DNA of 64,000 nucleotides, taken from NCBI RefSeq assembly GCF_044227025.1, contig NZ_JBGAFX010000001.1, positions 868,001 to 932,000 on the forward strand, in the 5' to 3' direction. The notes under the pieces are model-generated. The model made no database searches and was not told the origin of the DNA. It worked only from the letters and a program-made list of their open reading frames with translations. Each line of letters begins with the position of its first letter. Position 1 is the stretch's first letter. Positions 16,674 to 25,091 of the stretch are shown here, in pieces. This stretch comes from Dokdonella_A sp044227025 (GTDB lineage Bacteria; Pseudomonadota; Gammaproteobacteria; Xanthomonadales; Rhodanobacteraceae). A program made the position numbers and the translations under genes.

Positions 16674-17129
16674 GTTGCCTCGCGTCCGGGTCGCCGTCGG
16701 CGCTCGGCAATCCGGGTTACCGCTTCAGCGATTTCCGGTGACGGATCAACACCTCCTGCTCATGAGTGTCCGGATCCGTGTAACGCGAGTCCGCGGCGCG
16801 GTCGGCGCTGTCGGTCGCTTGCTGTCGAGGGACCGGCTTTCAGTGATCCGTCACCGCCAGATGGTCGTGCATGACGAACCCAGCGCCCAGCGATGACTGC
16901 CCCGCGGTGATCGATCACCAAAAAAGGGACATCGCTGGAAGTCCGACCTTCGCGCGTCACCACAAATCGGTGGTCGATCACCGCGCGGCGGTCATCCGTG
17001 AGTCCGCAGATGTAACCGATGGTCCGCCGGGGCGCTCGCCCGTGCAGCGAATCGCCGATGGCCGTACCCGTCGGTCCGGACTAGACTGCGGCTACAGGCT
17101 TTCCCATAACCGAACGGAAGTTGGCCTCC
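16674..17129. other. Non-coding stretch with GATC-centred palindromes
   Basis: No convincing gene was found here. The stretch holds a perfect 14-base palindrome, GGTGATCGATCACC, at 16906-16919, a related GGTGGTCGATCACCGC at about 16970, and several GTGATCC/GGATCAC-like words before and after. The composition is less GC-biased than the flanks. It may be a decayed boundary of the small-gene island that follows. Confidence 0.5.
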
Positions 17130-17543
17130 ATGAAGGAGTGGCTTCTCTATCCGCTTCTGGCCACCGCAGCGACCGGCTTGCTGTGTGCGCTCACCAGCAT
17201 TCCTCTTGCGTGGGCCGCGTTCATCGCGTTTCTCGGTTGGCCAATCCTCGGCACGCTTGTAACAGCCGACGACGATCTGCCTGGCGGCTGGGCAAATCCG
17301 GATGGCTTGGCGGTGCCATCCTGGGAAACGTCAGCGTTCCGAGGGCAATTGTTCGGCGGCGCCGCGATTGTTGCACTCGCCTTCGCATTTCAGGAGCGTT
17401 ACTCGAGAGCCTGGTTCTGGCTTCTGCTTTGCATGTCCTTGGCCCTCGCAGTGTGCTCGGGCTACCTGGTGTTTCGAGCCCTTCGGAGCGTTCGTCGTGA
17501 TGTCGCTGTCCGCAAGGACAATACGACCCTTTTCCCACCCTAG
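17130..17543 (+). CDS. Small membrane protein of unknown function
   Basis: The product has 137 residues and starts at ATG 17130, with GGAAG at 17115-17119; a TTG nine bases upstream is too close to that site. Four hydrophobic stretches are visible: PLLATAATGLLCAL, WAAFIAFLGWPILG, GGAAIVALAFAF and FWLLLCMSLALAVCSGYLV. A basic C-terminal tail follows. No family is recognised. Codon use is less GC-biased than in the housekeeping genes. It is the first of six short genes of unknown role in a row. Confidence 0.6.
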   Translation: MKEWLLYPLLATAATGLLCALTSIPLAWAAFIAFLGWPILGTLVTADDDLPGGWANPDGLAVPSWETSAFRGQLFGGAAIVALAFAFQERYSRAWFWLLLCMSLALAVCSGYLVFRALRSVRRDVAVRKDNTTLFPP

Positions 17544-17550
17544 GTCTCAG

Positions 17551-18021
17551 ATGAGACTCCCGCCTCCGGCGCTGGATTGTGCGCATGCGATCGAATTCGC
17601 GATCGTTGACGACGCCGTCACATTCGTGCAACGACATGTGCTCAACGTCGGTGGAGAGTGGCTTGGTCGGGCCTCCAACTTGGCGGTTTGTCAGAACTTG
17701 GACGAAGCAGAATTCATGGTGTTCCACTGCGACTGCGAGTGGAATGTCCTAGGCGTGGCAGCTGGCTACGACACAGCAGAAGAAGCAAAAGCAAAAACCG
17801 AGCGCTCCTATCACGGCATCGCTACGAAATGGACGTCAACAGGTTACTCGCGTGAGCAAGCAACGAACTATGTCGCCGAACAGTTCAACGGTCAGGATTG
17901 CTCATTTTGCGGCCGGACGCCGCTGCAGTTCGAGTCGATTGCCGGTCGATCGGTTCGTATCTGCAATCATTGCGTAGATGGATTTCACGAGGTCATGCAC
18001 CGTGAATTTTCAGAGACCTGA
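17551..18021 (+). CDS. Protein with C-terminal ClpX-type C4 zinc finger
   Basis: The product has 156 residues, beginning eight bases after the previous stop. The C-terminal 40 residues contain CSFCGRTP (C117, C120) and ICNHCVDG (C138, C141), with an intervening segment reading LQFESIAGRSVRIC. This closely matches the N-terminal zinc-binding module of ClpX, which recruits substrates and adaptors, but no AAA+ domain is attached. A second cysteine pair (HCDCEW, C60/C62) lies in the middle. The N-terminal 110 residues are not recognised. It could be a ClpX adaptor mimic or a regulator in an accessory system. The start lacks a strong ribosome site and may be coupled to the upstream gene. Confidence 0.65.
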   Translation: MRLPPPALDCAHAIEFAIVDDAVTFVQRHVLNVGGEWLGRASNLAVCQNLDEAEFMVFHCDCEWNVLGVAAGYDTAEEAKAKTERSYHGIATKWTSTGYSREQATNYVAEQFNGQDCSFCGRTPLQFESIAGRSVRICNHCVDGFHEVMHREFSET

Positions 18022-18045
18022 CTATTAACAACGGGAGCAAATCTT

Positions 18046-18561
18046 GTGTTGTGTTTGAACCTCTTCGGCTTACTGGCCTTCTTCTTCTGTTCGTCGCCTG
18101 CCTGGGCCGCATCCATCGGCGTCCCGGGCAGGACCGCATCTAAAGACATTGCTTGCCCGAAGGTCGCCGACGCCGGAACGCCAGCTGCTGTTGTCGACGT
18201 TCTAAAGCGGGTTTTGGACACGGCGGAATCGCTCGCGCAGCTGCGCGTGCAGCAGCAAGCCCAAGGAAGCGAGATTTACGTGCTCATGCGCATCCAGGTC
18301 GTGAGCAATATCATGATCAGGAGCGCCGAGACACTTTCTCGCTCTCCAAACGATGCCGAGGCGATTGAAACGTCTCTCGATGAGCTGTCGATGCATTCCA
18401 CGTTGTCAGCCAAAATTGTGGATGCCCTGATCGACGGCGATGCGACCCTTGCAATCGACAGGATCAAAGATCCGAATTCAGTCAAATTTCTGCAGGATCT
18501 CCATTGCCAGATGGATGCTCTTCGCATCAATCGGGAGCTGCTGGGGCAGAGATATCGATAG
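18046..18561 (+). CDS. Exported helical protein of unknown function
   Basis: The product has 171 residues. The GTG at 18046 is used because GGGAGC lies eight bases upstream; a TTG at 18049 is an alternative. A signal peptide ends near SPAWA. The mature part is mainly alpha-helical with one conserved-looking DLHCQMDALRINRELL segment near the end and only two cysteines. No family is recognised. It lies 24 bases after the zinc-finger gene on the same strand, so the two may be co-transcribed. Confidence 0.6.
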   Translation: MLCLNLFGLLAFFFCSSPAWAASIGVPGRTASKDIACPKVADAGTPAAVVDVLKRVLDTAESLAQLRVQQQAQGSEIYVLMRIQVVSNIMIRSAETLSRSPNDAEAIETSLDELSMHSTLSAKIVDALIDGDATLAIDRIKDPNSVKFLQDLHCQMDALRINRELLGQRYR

Positions 18562-18643
18562 TGGACCGTTGCAGATCCGCACGATGTAGCATCACATCTC
18601 TCGCGGCATGTGCCGCCATTCTGGGGCGTTGGCGCTTCATCCC

Positions 18644-19021
18644 ATGAAGATACTCATCGCCATCCTGCTCGTGGTTTCCGGCTTCGCCTTTGCAGAAGAC
18701 CCATCGCCGGCGACGAACCGCGAGATCGACCAGCTGTTCGCCGCGCTGCAGGGTTCCGGGTGCGAGTTCAATCGGAACGGGTCCTGGTACGACGCGCAAA
18801 AGGCGACCGAACACCTGCACCGCAAGTACGACTACCTGCTCGGCAAGGGGCTGGTGACCACCACGGAGTCCTTCATCGAGCGTGCGGCCACCGGGAGCAG
18901 CGTGTCGGGCAAGCCGTATCTCGTCCGTTGCGGCGGCGCGCAGCCGGTGCCGAGCAGGTCGTGGTTCGGCGACAAGCTGAAGGACCTGCGTGCGCACGCT
19001 GCCGGCGCCGGCAAGTCCTAG
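18644..19021 (+). CDS. DUF5329 family periplasmic protein
   Basis: The product has 125 residues, with a start at ATG 18644 and a signal peptide of about 17 residues ending FAFA. The mature protein matches the DUF5329 pattern as I know it: REIDQLFAALQGSGCEFNRNGS, then a KYDYLLGKG helix, TTTESFIERAATGSSVSGKPY and a final cysteine in LVRCGG. Two cysteines could form a disulfide. Function is unknown. It is followed after four bases by another small gene, which suggests an operon. Confidence 0.65.
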   Translation: MKILIAILLVVSGFAFAEDPSPATNREIDQLFAALQGSGCEFNRNGSWYDAQKATEHLHRKYDYLLGKGLVTTTESFIERAATGSSVSGKPYLVRCGGAQPVPSRSWFGDKLKDLRAHAAGAGKS

Positions 19022-19025
19022 CGCC

Positions 19026-19484
19026 ATGGCCGCGACTGCCGACTCCTGGAAGCACGAACCGTTCACGGCGGGGACACGCATTTCCTACGAAGCGACGTTC
19101 GCTCCCCACGAGGTGGCGCGCCTGGAAGCGGGCCTTGTCCCCGAAGCGATGGAGGACAAGTGGTTCATCCATTTCCAAGCGCCCTGGCTGTTCCTGCATC
19201 GCAGCTGGACCGGCAAGCCCGTCTACCGGGTTGAGCTGAAGCGCGAAGCGAGCGGCGCGTCGGTCGTCGAAGCGCTCTGGGCCAGCGATGCCTCGCCCGC
19301 CGACGAGGCGGACCTCGCCTACCAGGCCTCGTTGCTGGAATTCCTGATAGCGAATCTGCTGCTCGGGCAGGCGAGGCCCTTTCCGCGTCCGGCGGATGCG
19401 AAGGAAGCGGTGCCGGGCATCCTTCAGCATCATGTTGCGGGGACGGATTTTCAGGAACTCACGGTGCCGAAGAAGACGAGGTGA
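19026..19484 (+). CDS. Unknown cytoplasmic protein
   Basis: The product has 152 residues and starts at ATG 19026, four bases after the stop of the DUF5329 gene. It has no signal peptide. The central segment EDKWFIHFQAPWLFLHRSWTG is rich in aromatic residues, followed by PVYRVELKRE and a helical SLLEFLIANLLLGQ. The pattern looks like a small beta barrel or sandwich closed by helices. No family is named. Confidence 0.6.
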   Translation: MAATADSWKHEPFTAGTRISYEATFAPHEVARLEAGLVPEAMEDKWFIHFQAPWLFLHRSWTGKPVYRVELKREASGASVVEALWASDASPADEADLAYQASLLEFLIANLLLGQARPFPRPADAKEAVPGILQHHVAGTDFQELTVPKKTR

Positions 19485-19591
19485 GGATGCTGCCGCTGCC
19501 GACTGGAGCCGATTGAAACCCGGAAATCCCACCGATATTTTTTCGTCCCGGCTCGAAGCGCCGGATTGCCATTGCACTGCTACCAACACCG

Positions 19592-19975
19592 ATGACTCTA
19601 CAACCGCGCACCAAGGCAAATGTGATCGCCGGAATTCTTGTTTCGTTCGCCGCAAGCGGATTCTTCGACGCGAATGGCGAGTCGTTTGCGGTCGTCGCAA
19701 GCGTTGCCGGTGCGCTGGTTGCCATCGCTGCGAGTCTGGTTTTCCGCTGGCCTTTCGCTCGCATCGCTGCGCTTGTTCCAATGGCACTGACTTCGGTACT
19801 TGCCGTTCTTGCTGTTGCCTACAATGCCATCATGTTGTTTGCATATCGCCCGCCGACGCCCGGGCAAGTCGCGGCGCTCGTCGTGTCCGTGATCATTGGC
19901 ATGGCTGCGGCACTGTCTGCTCGGTGGCTTGATGGTGCGCAAGCCAAGGCCTACTTCTCTCGTTCGGCAGCCTGA
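19592..19975 (+). CDS. Small membrane protein of unknown function
   Basis: The product has 127 residues with four predicted membrane helices: VIAGILVSFAASGFF, VVASVAGALVAIAASLVF, LVPMALTSVLAVLAVAY and VAALVVSVIIGMAAALS. It has no recognisable domain. It lies 107 bases after the previous gene and is the last of the small-gene run before the shared terminator at 20067. Confidence 0.5.
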   Translation: MTLQPRTKANVIAGILVSFAASGFFDANGESFAVVASVAGALVAIAASLVFRWPFARIAALVPMALTSVLAVLAVAYNAIMLFAYRPPTPGQVAALVVSVIIGMAAALSARWLDGAQAKAYFSRSAA

Positions 19976-20066
19976 ATCGGATCGAAGCTCAACGTGCTGC
20001 GCGGCGCGCGAAGACCGCTGCCCTCAGCATGAATTCGTCCATGACCGTGCGCGCGCATGGCGCATG

Positions 20067-20091
20067 AAAAGGCCGCCCGGAGGCGGCCTCT
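20067..20091. terminator. Bidirectional terminator at the end of hppA
   Basis: A seven-base stem (GGCCGCC/GGCGGCC) with a CGGA loop is flanked by AAAA on the left and TCTT on the right. Read on the minus strand it becomes a hairpin followed by TTTT, about 25 bases after the hppA stop. It probably ends hppA and may also stop plus-strand transcripts. Confidence 0.75.
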
Positions 20092-20115
20092 TCATTTGCG
20101 CGTCTGCAGGTTCCG

Positions 20116-22179
20116 TTACAGCAATGGGACGAGCAGCAGCGCGACGATGTTGATGATCTTGATGAGCGGGTTCACGGCCGGGCCGGCGGTGTCCTTGTAC
20201 GGGTCGCCGACGGTGTCGCCGGTGACCGCCGCCTTGTGCGCGTCGGAACCCTTGCCGCCAAAATGGCCGTCCTCGATGTACTTCTTCGCATTGTCCCAGG
20301 CGCCGCCGCCGGTCGTCATCGAGATCGCGACGAACAGGCCGGTCACGATCGTTCCGATCAGCACGCCGCCGAGCGCCTGCGCGCCGGCAAGCGTGCCGCC
20401 GGCGATCCAGCTGAAGCCGAACGCGACGACGACCGGAACCACCACGGGCAGTATCGACGGGATCATCATTTCCTTGATCGCCGACTTGGTCAGCAGGTCC
20501 ACCGCGCGCGAGTAGTCGGGCTTGGTCGTGCCTTCCATGATGCCCTTGATCTCGCGGAACTGGCGGCGCACTTCCTCGACCACCGAACCGGCGGCGCGAC
20601 CGACCGCTTCCATCGCCATCGCGGCGAACAGGAACGGGATCAGGCCGCCGATGAGCAGGCCGATGATGACGAGGTGATTGGACAGGTCGAACGTGAAGAT
20701 CTGACCCGGGTGCTCGACGCCGAGCTTGTGCGTGTAGTCGGCGAACAGCACGAGCGCGGCAAGGCCGGCCGAGCCGATCGCGTAGCCCTTGGTGACCGCC
20801 TTGGTGGTGTTGCCGACCGCGTCGAGCGGATCGGTGACGGCGCGCACTTCCTTCGGCAGTTCGGCCATCTCGGCGATGCCGCCGGCGTTGTCGGTGATCG
20901 GGCCGTAGGCGTCGAGCGCGACGATCATGCCGGTCATCGACAGCATCGCGGTCGCGGCGATCGCGATGCCGTACAGGCCGGCGAGGTGGTAGGCGCCCCA
21001 GATCGCGGCGCAGACCGCGAGCACCGGCCACGCGGTCGACTTCATCGAGATGCCGATGCCCGCGATGATGTTCGTCGCGTGGCCGGTCGTCGAGGCCTGC
21101 GCGACGTGGCGCACGGGCGCGTATTCGGTCGCGGTGTAGTACTCGGTGATGACGACCATCGCGCCGGTCAGCACGAGGCCGATCACCGCGCAGCCGAACA
21201 CGTTCATCGCGCCGTAGGCACTGCCCGACATCAGCTGCGTCGTGACCGGGTAGAACGCGATCAGCGCGAGCACGGCGGAGACGATCACGCCCTTGTACAG
21301 CGCATTCATGATCTTGCCGCCGGGGCTCGCCTTGACGAAGAACGTGCCGATGATCGAGGCGACGATCGACACGCCGCCGAGCACGAGCGGATACAGCACC
21401 GCGTTCGCGCCGGCCTGCGCGGCCATCACGCCGCCGAGCAGCATCGTCGCGATCAGCGTGACCGCGTAGGTCTCGAACAGGTCGGCCGCCATGCCGGCGC
21501 AGTCGCCGACGTTGTCGCCGACGTTGTCGGCGATCACCGCGGGGTTGCGCGGATCGTCTTCCGGGATGCCGGCTTCGACCTTGCCGACGAGGTCGGCGCC
21601 GACGTCGGCGCCCTTGGTGAAGATGCCGCCACCGAGGCGCGCGAAGATCGAGATCAGCGAGGAACCGAACGCGAGGCCGACGAGCGCGTGCAGCGCCTCG
21701 TCCTGCGTCTTGCCGAAGTGCATCAGCGCGACGAAGTAGCCGGCGACGCCGAGCAGGGCGAGGCCGACCACCAGCATGCCGGTGATCGCGCCGCCGCGGA
21801 ACGCGACCGCGAGCGCCGCCGGGATGCCGCTGCGCGCGGCTTCGGCGGTACGCACGTTCGCACGCACCGAGATGTTCATGCCGATGTAGCCGGTGAGCCC
21901 CGACAGGATCGCGCCGAGCGCGAAGCCGATCGCGGTCGTCCATCCAAGCGCCGGCACGAAGCCGATGATGACGAACAACGCCACGCCGACCATCGCGATC
22001 GTGCGGTACTGGCGATTGAGATAGGCGCGCGCGCCTTCCTGGATTGCTGCGGCAATCTCCTGCATGCGCGCGTTGCCAGCGGGCTTGGCCAGGATCCAGC
22101 GGATGGACCAGGCGCCATAGATGATCGCGAGGACCGCGCAGGCCAGCGCGATCGACAAACCGTGTTCATGGAACAACAT
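20116..22179 (-). CDS. hppA: Membrane-bound proton-pumping pyrophosphatase
   Basis: This 687-residue integral membrane enzyme has about 15-16 helices and couples PPi hydrolysis to proton export. The catalytic loops are intact: GGGIFTKGADVGADLVGKVE, the DDPRNPAVIADNVGDNVGD stretch and a final VTGDTVGDPYKDTAGPA block. The diagnostic segment reads NTTKAVTKGYAIGSAGL, with Lys and Thr where potassium-dependent enzymes carry Ala and Gly/Ser, so this should be the K+-independent H+ type (established family rule). GGAGG-type ribosome site upstream. The gene follows pfp on the same strand after 270 bases, pointing to shared use of pyrophosphate. Confidence 0.97.
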   Translation of the reverse strand: MLFHEHGLSIALACAVLAIIYGAWSIRWILAKPAGNARMQEIAAAIQEGARAYLNRQYRTIAMVGVALFVIIGFVPALGWTTAIGFALGAILSGLTGYIGMNISVRANVRTAEAARSGIPAALAVAFRGGAITGMLVVGLALLGVAGYFVALMHFGKTQDEALHALVGLAFGSSLISIFARLGGGIFTKGADVGADLVGKVEAGIPEDDPRNPAVIADNVGDNVGDCAGMAADLFETYAVTLIATMLLGGVMAAQAGANAVLYPLVLGGVSIVASIIGTFFVKASPGGKIMNALYKGVIVSAVLALIAFYPVTTQLMSGSAYGAMNVFGCAVIGLVLTGAMVVITEYYTATEYAPVRHVAQASTTGHATNIIAGIGISMKSTAWPVLAVCAAIWGAYHLAGLYGIAIAATAMLSMTGMIVALDAYGPITDNAGGIAEMAELPKEVRAVTDPLDAVGNTTKAVTKGYAIGSAGLAALVLFADYTHKLGVEHPGQIFTFDLSNHLVIIGLLIGGLIPFLFAAMAMEAVGRAAGSVVEEVRRQFREIKGIMEGTTKPDYSRAVDLLTKSAIKEMMIPSILPVVVPVVVAFGFSWIAGGTLAGAQALGGVLIGTIVTGLFVAISMTTGGGAWDNAKKYIEDGHFGGKGSDAHKAAVTGDTVGDPYKDTAGPAVNPLIKIINIVALLLVPLL

Positions 22180-22449
22180 CGAACCTCCCTTGACTCACAG
22201 GACCAGAGGAAAACCCCGAAAAACAACGCGCCCCCCAGAGAAACGGCGCGATATCCGCCCGAGTATAGCCATGCCCCGCGCGAACGCGCATTGGCGCGGC
22301 GCAACACGTGCGCCGGGACTGCGCGTGGCGGTCCGGCGCGAAGCGCGCAGCCTCCAGCGTGCGGCGCAGCCCGCCGATGCGGAACCCGCGGGCCGAACCC
22401 GTTCGCGGCGACGTTCCCTGGACGCGCCTGCGCGCCTTCGTCGGTCGCT

Positions 22450-23709
22450 TCAGTCGGCGATGTCGTACTCGGGAAGCTTCTTCTTCACCGCCGCGTTCTT
22501 CAGGCGCACGTAGTCGGGCAGGCCGTCGCGCAGGTATTTCGGCGGATCCTCGCCGCGGATCAGCGGTTCGAGGTAACGCCGCGCCGCCGCCGTGATGCCG
22601 TAGCCATCGCGCGTGATGTAGTTCTTCGGCAGCTTCTTCTCGTGGTTGGCGACCTTCGAAAGCGGCGCCGGCTCGATCTTCCAGCGATACGGCGCGTTCG
22701 AGGTGCGCACGATCACCGGCATGACCGCGTTCCTGCCGGCGAGCGCGTACTGCACCGCGGCCTTGCCGACCGCCCACGCCTGCTCGGCGTCGGTCTTCGA
22801 GGCGAGATGGCGGGCGGATCTTTGCAGGTAGTCCGGCAGTGCCCAGTGGTACTTGTAGCCGAGCTTCTGCTTGACCAGCGCGGCCAGCATTGGCGCGACG
22901 CCGCCGAGCTGGGCGTGGCCGAACGCATCGCGCGTACCGGCGTCGGCGAGGAACTTCCCGGCCTTGTTGCGCAGGCCTTCCGAGGCGACCACGGTGCAGT
23001 AGCCGACCTTGCGCACGGTCGCGCGCACGCGCAGCAGGAACGCCTCCTCGTCGAACGGGATTTCCGGGAACAGGATCAGGTGCGGCGGCTCGCCCGCCTT
23101 GCGCGCGGCGAGGCCGGCGGCGGCGGCGATCCAGCCGGCGTGGCGGCCCATCACCTCGACGATGAATACCTTGGTCGACGACGCGCACATCGACTCGACA
23201 TCGAGGCTCGCCTCGGCCACCGACACCGCGGTGTACTTCGCGACCGAGCCGAAGCCGGGGCAGCAGTCGGTGACGGCGAGGTCGTTGTCGACCGTCTTCG
23301 GCACGCCGATGACATTGACCGGATAGCCGAGCTCGCGCCCGATCTGCGAAATCTTCAGGGCGGTGTCGGCCGAATCGTTGCCACCGTTGTAGAGGAACCA
23401 GCGGATGTCGTGCGCCTTCAGCACCGCGATCAGGCGTTCGTACTCGGCGCGGCTCTGCTCGATCGATTTGAGCTTGTAGCGGCACGAGCCGAACGCGCCG
23501 CCCGGCGTGTGGCGCAGCGCCTTGATCGCGGCGGCGCTCTCCTGCGAGGTGTCGATCAGTTCCTCGCGCAGTGCGCCGATGATGCCGTTGCGCGCGGCGA
23601 GCACCGGCACCTTGCGGCTGCGAGCAGTGTCGATGACCGCGGCGGCGGTCGCGTTGATGACGGCGGTGACGCCGCCCGATTGCGCATACAGCAGCTTGCC
23701 CTGGATCAT
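22450..23709 (-). CDS. pfp: Pyrophosphate-dependent 6-phosphofructokinase
   Basis: The product has 419 residues and starts at ATG 23709, behind AAGGAGCGAG. It phosphorylates fructose 6-phosphate reversibly with PPi instead of ATP. The donor-site motif is NGGNDSADT where ATP enzymes have GGDGS, and the catalytic loop is PKTVDNDL with Lys where ATP enzymes have Gly; both are accepted marks of the PPi type. MGRHAGW and the substrate-binding PEIPFDEEAFL segment are present. Its neighbour hppA makes or consumes the same PPi pool, as described for pfp-hpp pairs in methylotrophs. Confidence 0.95.
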   Translation of the reverse strand: MIQGKLLYAQSGGVTAVINATAAAVIDTARSRKVPVLAARNGIIGALREELIDTSQESAAAIKALRHTPGGAFGSCRYKLKSIEQSRAEYERLIAVLKAHDIRWFLYNGGNDSADTALKISQIGRELGYPVNVIGVPKTVDNDLAVTDCCPGFGSVAKYTAVSVAEASLDVESMCASSTKVFIVEVMGRHAGWIAAAAGLAARKAGEPPHLILFPEIPFDEEAFLLRVRATVRKVGYCTVVASEGLRNKAGKFLADAGTRDAFGHAQLGGVAPMLAALVKQKLGYKYHWALPDYLQRSARHLASKTDAEQAWAVGKAAVQYALAGRNAVMPVIVRTSNAPYRWKIEPAPLSKVANHEKKLPKNYITRDGYGITAAARRYLEPLIRGEDPPKYLRDGLPDYVRLKNAAVKKKLPEYDIAD

Positions 23710-23859
23710 TCTCGCTCCTTCCCTCGTTTTTCGGCGCGGTTTGACACTATTCTGGCCAGCCGCTAGCGTTGCCATCATTGTGGGGTAGCGCGCGCGGGCG
23801 TGGCCATCCCGTCCCGCTTTTCCTGCGAATCAAGCGCCTGGCGGCGCGATCGGAGCATC

Positions 23860-24438
23860 ATGCGACTCGTTCTACTCGGCGCGCCCGGTTCGGGCAAGGG
23901 CACCCAGGCCGAGCTGCTCAAGGCGGAACTCGGCGTGCCGCACATTTCCACCGGCGACCTGCTGCGCGCGGCGGTCAAGGCGGGCACCCCGCTCGGCCTC
24001 AGGGCCAAGGCCGTGATGGAGGCGGGCCAGCTCGTTTCCGACGAGATCGTACTCGGCATGCTGGAGGAGCGTCTGGCGCAGCCGGACGCCGCCGCCGGTT
24101 TCATCCTCGACGGCTATCCGCGCAATGTCGCGCAGTGCGAAGCGCTCGAAGGCCTTCTCGCGCGCATCGGCCAGCCGCTCGAAGTCGCCATCAAGCTCGA
24201 CGTTCCGACCGAACTCATCGTCGATCGCATCGCCGGGCGCGCTGCGAAGGAAGGGCGCAAGGACGACACGCCGGAAACCGTGCGCGAACGCCTGCGCGTC
24301 TACACCGAGCAGACCGAGCCGGTCGCCGGTCATTTCGCCGCGATCGGCAAGTTGACCAACGTCGACGGCGTCGGTGAGCTCGCCGAGGTATCGCGGCGCA
24401 TCCTCGCGGCGCTGCCGCGTTCGGGTGCGCCTGCCTGA
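23860..24438 (+). CDS. adk: Adenylate kinase, short-lid form
   Basis: The product has 192 residues and starts at ATG 23860, with CGGAG upstream. It interconverts ATP + AMP and 2 ADP. The P-loop GAPGSGKGTQ is at residues 7-16, HISTGDLLR is the AMP-binding segment and FILDGYPRN follows. The LID is very short (GRAAKEGRKDDTPETVRERL), lacking the ~27-residue insert and any zinc cysteines. It is divergent from pfp, with 150 bases between the starts. Confidence 0.97.
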   Translation: MRLVLLGAPGSGKGTQAELLKAELGVPHISTGDLLRAAVKAGTPLGLRAKAVMEAGQLVSDEIVLGMLEERLAQPDAAAGFILDGYPRNVAQCEALEGLLARIGQPLEVAIKLDVPTELIVDRIAGRAAKEGRKDDTPETVRERLRVYTEQTEPVAGHFAAIGKLTNVDGVGELAEVSRRILAALPRSGAPA

Positions 24439-24484
24439 ACCCGCGTTGCCCGGCCGCCGCTGCGCCGGGCCTCCGATCCGTGCG

Positions 24485-25048
24485 ATGAGCATCCTGCCGC
24501 GACCTTTCCCCGACGCGTTCACGCGGCATGTGTTCGCGCTGTGCCGCCTGCGCGGCGATCCGCAGGACACGGTGTATTCGCGGCCGCTGCTGGTCGTGCT
24601 GCTGCTGGCGACCTTCGCGCTCGACGCGCTCGGCGGCGCCCTGCTCGGCGACGTCGCGGATGCGTTGGCGCATTCGCTGCTCGCGAGCGCGGTCGTCCTC
24701 GGCCTGTGCGCGGTCGCACTCGCCCTGCGCGGACTGCTCAACCGCTACGTGCAGACCGCGACGTCGCTGCTCGCGACCGGCATCGTCGTCTCGCTCGTGC
24801 AATTGCCTATCCTCGGCCTGCTCGGCTCGTTGGTCGACGGGGCAACGCTTTCTTCCGCTGACATGGCGTGGAACCTGCTTCAGATATTGCTGCGCTGGGC
24901 GGGACTGGCCACACTGGTATGGCAGGTGCTCGTGTACGCGCATGTCGTCCGCCATGCGATGGACAGCGGCTTCGGCTTCGCGCTCGTGCTGGTGGTGACG
25001 TGGTTCGTCGCCAACTGGGCGCTCGCCAGCGTGCTGCTCGGCGGCTGA
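24485..25048 (+). CDS. Polytopic inner-membrane protein of unknown function
   Basis: The product has 187 residues and starts at ATG 24485. Four to five hydrophobic helices are visible, including LLVVLLLATFALDALGGALL, SLLASAVVLGLCAVALAL, ATSLLATGIVVSLVQLPILG, TLVWQVLVYAHVV and ALVLVVTWFVANWALASVLL. A short cytoplasmic N-terminus reads PFPDAFTRHVFALCRLRG. The shape is Yip1-like, but I would not assign it. It sits between adk and mpl on the same strand, an arrangement I believe is common in related genomes. Confidence 0.65.
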   Translation: MSILPRPFPDAFTRHVFALCRLRGDPQDTVYSRPLLVVLLLATFALDALGGALLGDVADALAHSLLASAVVLGLCAVALALRGLLNRYVQTATSLLATGIVVSLVQLPILGLLGSLVDGATLSSADMAWNLLQILLRWAGLATLVWQVLVYAHVVRHAMDSGFGFALVLVVTWFVANWALASVLLGG

Positions 25049-25091
25049 GCATGCTGCCATCGCGCCTACCGACCTGACCGGAGTCACGAGC

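Noticed and set aside
20236..23766. A 1176-codon plus-strand open frame
   Set aside because: Antisense to hppA and pfp; no motif, composition of a shadow frame.
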